NCBI GenBank assembly: GCA_032209605.1
Contig: JASFXZ010000035.1
Coordinates: 2,485,001-2,549,000, forward strand
Direction of reading: 5' to 3'
Origin: Mactromeris polynyma
Taxonomy: Eukaryota > Mollusca > Bivalvia > Venerida > Mactridae
Length of the DNA: 64,000 nucleotides
Part shown: positions 58,706-64,000 of the stretch, piece after piece
Layout of the letters: each line of letters begins with the position of its first letter
How positions within the stretch are numbered: the stretch's first letter is position 1
Translations under genes and position numbers: made by a program
Notes under the pieces: model-generated
The model's input: only the letters and a program-made list of their open reading frames with translations
What the model was told of the DNA's origin: nothing
Database searches by the model: none

Positions 58706-58994
58706 TGGTTTGAAAATATTACGATACGACATCCTTCCTTTAATATCAAAAGGGCCCCGATGCATTTGCAATCAAATATCACAATTTGAATATCTGTCGT
58801 TACAAGTCGCAACCTTACATACCATCTCAATGCATCAATAATGTGAACTTTACATTACATGCTTGTCGATGTATCACAGACATATGTTATTCATCTTTAT
58901 GTCTTCTAAATACCGAAATAATTGTCTTAATCATTGATTTCATGTCTACATGTAAAAAGTGCATTCGTAACTTGTCTAAATATCATCCTTTGCT

Positions 58995-59990
58995 GATAAA
59001 ATGTCTCTTTGTCCCTCCCCCAACGTCTACTCTTTGTCGCTACCTACCGTCTACTCTTTGTCCCTCCCCATTGTCTACTTTTTGTCCCTTCCCCCACCGT
59101 CTACTCTTTGTCCCTACCTACCGTCTACTCTTTCTCCCTCCCTACCGTCTTCTCTTTGTCCCTACATACCGTCTTCTCTTTCTCCCTCCCCATTGTCTAC
59201 TCTTTGTCCCTACCTACCGTCTACTCTTTGTCCCTACCTTCCGTCTACTCTTTGTCCCTACCTACCGTCTACTCTTTGTCCCTACCTACCGTCTACTCTT
59301 TGTCCCTACCTACCGTCTACTCTTTCTCTCTCCCCATTGTCTACTCTTTGTCCCCTCCTACAGTCTACTCTTTGTCCCTACCTACCGCCTACTCTTTCTC
59401 TCTCCCAATTGTCTACTCTTTGTCCCTACCTACCGTCTACTCTTTGTCCCTACCTACCGTCTACTCTTTGTCCCTACCTACCGTCTTCTCCCTCCCCATT
59501 GTCTACTCTTTGTCCCTACCTACCGTCTACTCTTTGTCCCTACCCACCGTCTACTCTTTGTCCCTACCTACCGTCTACTTTTGTCCCTACCTACCGTCTA
59601 CTCTTTCTCTCTCCCCATTGTCTACTCTTTGTCCCTTCCTACCGTCTACTCTTTGTCCCTACCTTCCGTCTACTCTTTCTCTCTCCCCATTGTCTACTCT
59701 TTGTCCCTACCTACCGTCTACTCTTTGTCCCTACCTACCGTCTACTCTTTCTCTCTCCCCATTGTCTACTCTTTGTCCCTTCCTACCGTCTACTCTTTGT
59801 CCCTAACTTCCGTCTACTCTTTCTCTCTCCCCAGTGTCTATTCCTTGTCCCTTCCTACCGTCTACTCTTTCTCTCTCCCCATTGTCTACTCTTTGTCCCT
59901 ACCTACCGTCTACTCTTTGTCCCTACCTACCGTCTACTCTTTCTTTCTCCCCATTGTCTACTCTTTGTCCCTTCCCACCGTCTACTCTTT
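58995..59990. repeat. 24-bp polypyrimidine minisatellite, about 40 copies
   Basis: Units of about 24 bp built on CTACTCTTTGTCCCTACCTA, interspersed with CTCTTTCTCTCTCCCCATTG variants every few units. The plus strand is almost purely pyrimidine for 1 kb. All three plus frames stay open for hundreds of codons, a repeat effect. A single shorter unit at ~59580 (ACTTTTGTCC) shifts the frame. Confidence 0.93.
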
Positions 59991-60806
59991 TGCAAACCAT
60001 TATCTATCTTTATTTATCATATCTCACTTTGTCGTCAATTTTCACAGAAACTATGACAATATATTCGTGGTTGGTGCAGGCGACATGTTTGCTCGTGATG
60101 TTATTCTGCACCGATTGAAACCGCCATGACATTCGGTTAATGTATTAGTTATAATACTCAATCTTCCACAATAACGGTATTGAATTAAACGTAATTTTAG
60201 GATTTTATAAGACTTTCAAACTTTCAATTGAAAGTACAGACAAAACCGATTTGAGTGTCCGAATATTGACTTATCCGAAAGAATTGCAATAAATGGTCCG
60301 AAATGTCATTCGTTGGCTTTCTGATAGACAAACAATTGGAGATTCACTCAAAGTGTGAATTCGTGTGAACAATATGACTGATTGCAAGCAGAGAATATAT
60401 AAGAATGTGCATATTAAATGAAAACCAAAAACACGATAATGCATCGTTTTGAATATGTTTGTTTTAACTTTCAATGTTATTTCTATTCATCACAAATATT
60501 ATCGCATGCTACAAAACACGTAATGAATTATAAAGACTAACAGTAGAGTAAACATTTGTAGAATTCACCGTGCATATGCGTACAACGAATATTGAAATCT
60601 AGTACACAGATTCAACGAAAACAACCAGCCAGTTGCTTCACTTCACAAATTATAATCCACTCTACGGATGTAGCAATATCCGGTGCACGAATACACACGG
60701 TGATATTATGCCTTAGGATATTGAATTTCATGGCTTATAGAGTTTGTAGACAAAACGAAAATTCTATATTTTTTAACATAATCTTTCATCTAAGATAGAA
60801 ACTTAC

Positions 60807-61118
60807 GTTTTCGCATCGATAAAGTGAACAGTGCGTATTATTAGACAACATCGAATTGTCACTCATTAAATATCTTCGGTGCACTTCGGACACAATCGCC
60901 GTTCTCGTACTGAAAGTAACACTTAACGTTTTGGCGACGATAATGTACGGATGTGCATTTATATATAGTTCATCCTTACATAGATTGCCAACTTTAGATT
61001 CGTTACACTTTACTTGTAAAGTTGTGTTTGACCTTTTGTGTAACGGAGCTTCAGTCTGAATCATCACGTGACTAATTAGGGTGAAGGTAGTTCCCAGACA
61101 AGTCGATAGTTTCCACAT
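60807..61118 (-). CDS. Gene D: probable first coding exon of a secreted protein (partial)
   Basis: An ATG at 61118 (context ATGTATGTGG) opens a 104-codon frame ending at a strong donor, AAAAC/GTAAGT (60806-60801). The first ~22 residues resemble a signal peptide (WKLSTCLG, TFTLISHVMI). The rest has paired Cys (VKC, GNLC, HCSLYRC) and sequons at NTT, NES and NNT, as expected for an extracellular domain. The frame is hydrophilic and not repetitive. No domain was recognised, and no phase-0 continuation exon could be found downstream on minus. Upstream in-frame codons exist, so the start could be earlier. Confidence 0.45.
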
Positions 61119-61170
61119 ACATGTACGGTATATTGACACAAGCAGTACAAATTAACACTAATGTTAATAT

Positions 61171-61350
61171 ACATTAAAACCTCACTGAAAGACCACTTCA
61201 ATAATATGACCACCTCAAAATTGTGACCTCACTTTTCGAGTCCATTTTGACTGTTTTGCTCTTTATTCAACCTCAATATTAGGACCACCTGAATAAGAAG
61301 ACCATTTTTCAAGGGTCTTAATGATGGTCTTATTGTTGAGGTTTTATTGT
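61171..61350. mobile_element. R2 TIR element upstream of gene D
   Basis: ATTAAAACCTCACTGAAAGA at the left and TTGTTGAGGTTTTATTGT at the right are the inverted ends. It lies about 50 bp upstream of the inferred gene D start codon. Confidence 0.8.
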
Positions 61351-61999
61351 GTCTTTAAAGTTTGGGACATAAACAAAGTAATAATTCAATATAATTGTAT
61401 TCAGTCAGGTATCGACATTACGCCATAAGCCCGTAGTTGCACTGCGCATGCGTCAAATGCTCGATCTTGAAGAATGATGCGCGCGCATCTGTCTTCGTCA
61501 TAATGCATACCACAAAATAAACCCGTTTAGTTTCTGTTTATTAAGTTTAATCAATAAAATTAGACACTGGGTGTATCAGTACAAAGTGGCAATAAATCAT
61601 TTACATTTGTTTAGTTTCATGTGTGACAGACAATATTGCATCATGATTAATTACCAAAAATGACCATTTATCATCTTGAAAATGGAGTACCTCCCCGAAC
61701 TGCAAACCGCAATAACTTAATCAAAATGAGGCTCAATGGACAATAAATTGACATTTTACTGAGACAACTCTCGTAAATTCCAATAAGACAACACTTTTTT
61801 GTTAAAAATTAGCGAAGACTGCAATAATATATTAAATGTAGAGCGGTATGTTTGTGATGTTATTGTAAACATATTTACCGGAACGAAATATACACCAAAA
61901 CGAATCTCTGACGACCTAGCTACAACAAATATCAGGGGACCATACCACGGACCGTCCTAAAACGAGGCCTTCACATCAATTTCAGCCCTGGTAACTTAT

Positions 62000-62082
62000 G
62001 GAAACCTCAATAATAAGACAACCATTGGCTTTGAACAAAATGAAGTGGTTTTAATTATAAGGTGCTATGAGGTTTTATTGTA
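62000..62082. mobile_element. Internally deleted R2 element
   Basis: GAAACCTCAATAATAAGACA is followed after ~40 bp by GGTGCTATGAGGTTTTATTG. Confidence 0.6.
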
Positions 62083-62087
62083 GTTTG

Positions 62088-62525
62088 AAATATAGTCAAG
62101 GATTGAGCATATATTATCTCCAGATCAAAACAATGAAGGTATAAAGTTATTTTACTTTTTTCAATACATTTCACAGTAAGAACTTATTCTTTAAAGCGCT
62201 AGATATACTCTCCTTGTAATGGTTCAGGTGACGCAACCGTAAGAGAACAAATGTTGAATCTGAAACCGTATTCCAATTATGTTGTAAAAGAACGGACGAT
62301 TGCATGAAATATAGACACGGGTTGAGCAAATGTTATCTCCAGATCAAAGCAATGAAGGTATAGTGCTAATTGGACTTCTTTCAAAACATTTCACAGTAAA
62401 AACTTATTCTGTTTAGCACTAGATAAAGGTTCAAGGGAGGCAACTGTACGAGAACAAATTTTGTGAAGAAAGGGAGGTGATCAGAAAGCGTATTCAAATT
62501 ATGGTTTAACAGAACGGACGATCCC
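62088..62525. repeat. Tandem duplication of a ~220-bp segment
   Basis: Two diverged copies (about 62088-62308 and 62309-62525) share TTATCTCCAGATCAAA.CAATGAAGGTATA, ACATTTCACAGTAA.AACTTATTCT and AACGGACGAT in order. Confidence 0.85.
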
Positions 62526-62984
62526 ATGAACATATTGCTATTGTTTCTAATTCAAAGTCTGTTTCAGTACTGTTTTGACACTTAGATGAAAGAATTCGAA
62601 CAAATAATTTGTAGACAATAACTTAGCACTTTGCTTGGTCGGCAGTCACTTCCCTATAAATTAAAGATTATATCAAATCGGTTGTTGCATGGAGCCAATG
62701 TCGATTATTGATTTTTGACCATTTTTTCGCGTGGAAGGGAGACAACCCAAATTAGTGGAAATGATTTGAACAGGGACGCTAATCAAGGGAAGTCATTCAT
62801 GATATTTATCTAAGAAAGCTGCAGATAATAGGTGGGGAGAGATAAATCCAGATTGATATGTACAAAAGATGGACCCGATAAACTACAAGAAAACTACATT
62901 GTGTAGCTGATTTTCACACAAAACATATTTTTGGTGCTTCATTTGTGTGCTTGCATTGACACCGTCGCTTACTTGAAAGTTTGC

Positions 62985-63110
62985 CTTAGGGCGATATAGC
63001 TGTAGGGGTAAGGATAGAGCGCCGGGTGCCTGGCCTAGAGGTCATAGGTTTGAGTCATTGGGCGACATTTTTTCCACGCTTTTCACAATCCGTGAATTGG
63101 GCGTGAATTA
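62985..63110 (+). mobile_element. tRNA-like SINE fragment
   Basis: ATAGCTGTAGGGGTAAGGAT (A-box-like) and ATAGGTTTGAGTCATT (box-B-like), degenerate. Confidence 0.5.
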
Positions 63111-63342
63111 TAATCTATGACTCAGCAAACAGCCATGGAGAGTTTTTGACATAAGTTGTAAAACATATGCATATGCAGGGTTCAAACTCACGGTAAAATT
63201 GTCAAAAAGTGACAGGGGCATTGCATTTAATGCATCATATTGTCATATTACAAGACAAATAATTCATGCATTCTGAGATAGATTTATATGTAAATGAAGA
63301 ACAGTTCAGTGACATTTAGAAAAAAGCTTCTGAACCGTAACA

Positions 63343-63495
63343 CAGTAAACCCCCAGTAATAAGACCACCCTAGCAACATGGTCTACTTATCGATATGGTC
63401 TTAATATTGACGTTGAATTAGGAGCAGAGAGGTGGAAATAGACTTGAAAATGTGTTCATTATTTAGAGACTGTCTTTTATTGAGGTGGTTTTGAA
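63343..63495. mobile_element. R2 TIR element followed by a C run
   Basis: CAGTAAACCCCCAGTAATAA at the left; ATTGACGTTGAATTAGGAGC and TGTCTTTTATTGAGGTGGTT inside. A C homopolymer of ~19 follows at 63514-63532. Confidence 0.75.
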
Positions 63496-63639
63496 GGTCC
63501 CCTCTCACACCTACCCCCCCCCCCCCCCCCCCATTCGCAGCCTTGCTGTTCGTTTCGTTCCTACAATGCTCACACTTGGCGTATACACCAAAACTGTCCA
63601 TGTACGCACCTGGCCATTGACTAGATTGATTTAGTTTGA

Positions 63640-63885
63640 TAATATTTTATTGCATTAATTTTACTACAAAGTGATTGGGCACTAATCATCACAACATTAT
63701 TGAATCCCTCTCCCAGAACATTTACACAATATGGCAACTGCAAGAACATATGACAGATACAAAATTTAAAAGTTTGTTTTAGTAACAGAAAAAAGAAACA
63801 GTTGTAAGAAATAAAAAAAAACTTGATATAACTATTTACACTGGGTGTGGACACGATAAATATACTTGGTAATATTAAAAACGAT
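63640..63885 (+). repeat. R7 interspersed repeat, copy 2
   Basis: It matches 42770-43130 in order (TTGATATAACTATTTACACT, TGGTAATATTAAAAACG). Confidence 0.7.
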
Positions 63886-64000
63886 ATGGACTCTTCAAAA
63901 AATGATACACTTTCTGATGTTTAAGATCAAACAATGCATTGAAAGTGCAACCATGGTGAATTTGATTTCTGATATAAATAATTTTCATCCACACATATTC

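Noticed and set aside
58786..60129. 447-codon plus frame with LLFVPTYR repeats
   Set aside because: All three plus frames are open across the polypyrimidine satellite; no independent evidence of coding.
60271..60400. Candidate second exon of gene D
   Set aside because: The acceptor CAATCAG is plausible but its better frame does not match the phase left by the donor at 60806; the in-phase frame stops after nine codons.

Overview
The window looks like metazoan nuclear DNA: AT-rich, with small exons in long introns, GT-AG splice junctions, tRNA-derived SINEs, short inverted-repeat transposons and nine large minisatellites. The protein types (a ShKT domain behind a Thr-rich linker, EB/EGF-like Cys-rich receptor modules, a large Ser/Thr/Asn-rich secreted protein) suggest a lophotrochozoan, most likely a bivalve mollusc. 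That assignment is inference. No bacterial operon, rRNA, CRISPR array or recognisable viral gene was seen. All gene models were assembled by hand from splice signals and frame continuity.

Layout. (1) 25-305 (+): last or penultimate exon of a ShKT-domain gene that enters from the left. (2) 1361-2920: 37 tandem copies of a 42-bp unit, nearly every one carrying the CREB/ATF palindrome TGACGTCA. (3) 11543-4209 (-), gene C: three exons, 1458 codons, secreted, Cys-free, Ser/Thr/Asn-rich, with internal repeats. (4) 24476-13227 (-), gene A: eleven exons, 638 aa, type I membrane protein with a signal peptide, two copies of a Cys-rich EGF/EB-like module pair, a stalk, one membrane span and a 190-residue tail. 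An in-phase alternative last exon lies at 12303-12177. (5) 24477-30162: gene-free, packed with repeats. (6) 49264-30163 (-), gene B: seven coding exons over 19 kb, 386 aa, a single-pass membrane protein without signal peptide, with an N-glycosylatable N-terminus and a Ser-rich tail. (7) 49350-60800: repeats and four large minisatellites, with no gene I can support. (8) 61118-60807 (-), gene D: a probable first coding exon of a secreted protein whose other exons I could not find. (9) 61170-64000: repeats.

Four of the five genes lie on the minus strand; gene C and the ShKT gene converge on the 42-bp CRE array. Genes A, B and C (and probably D) encode secreted or surface proteins, but nothing in the sequence shows that they act together. 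The repeat load can be sorted into at least seven interspersed families (called R1-R7 here), several SINEs, and nested insertions that give relative ages.
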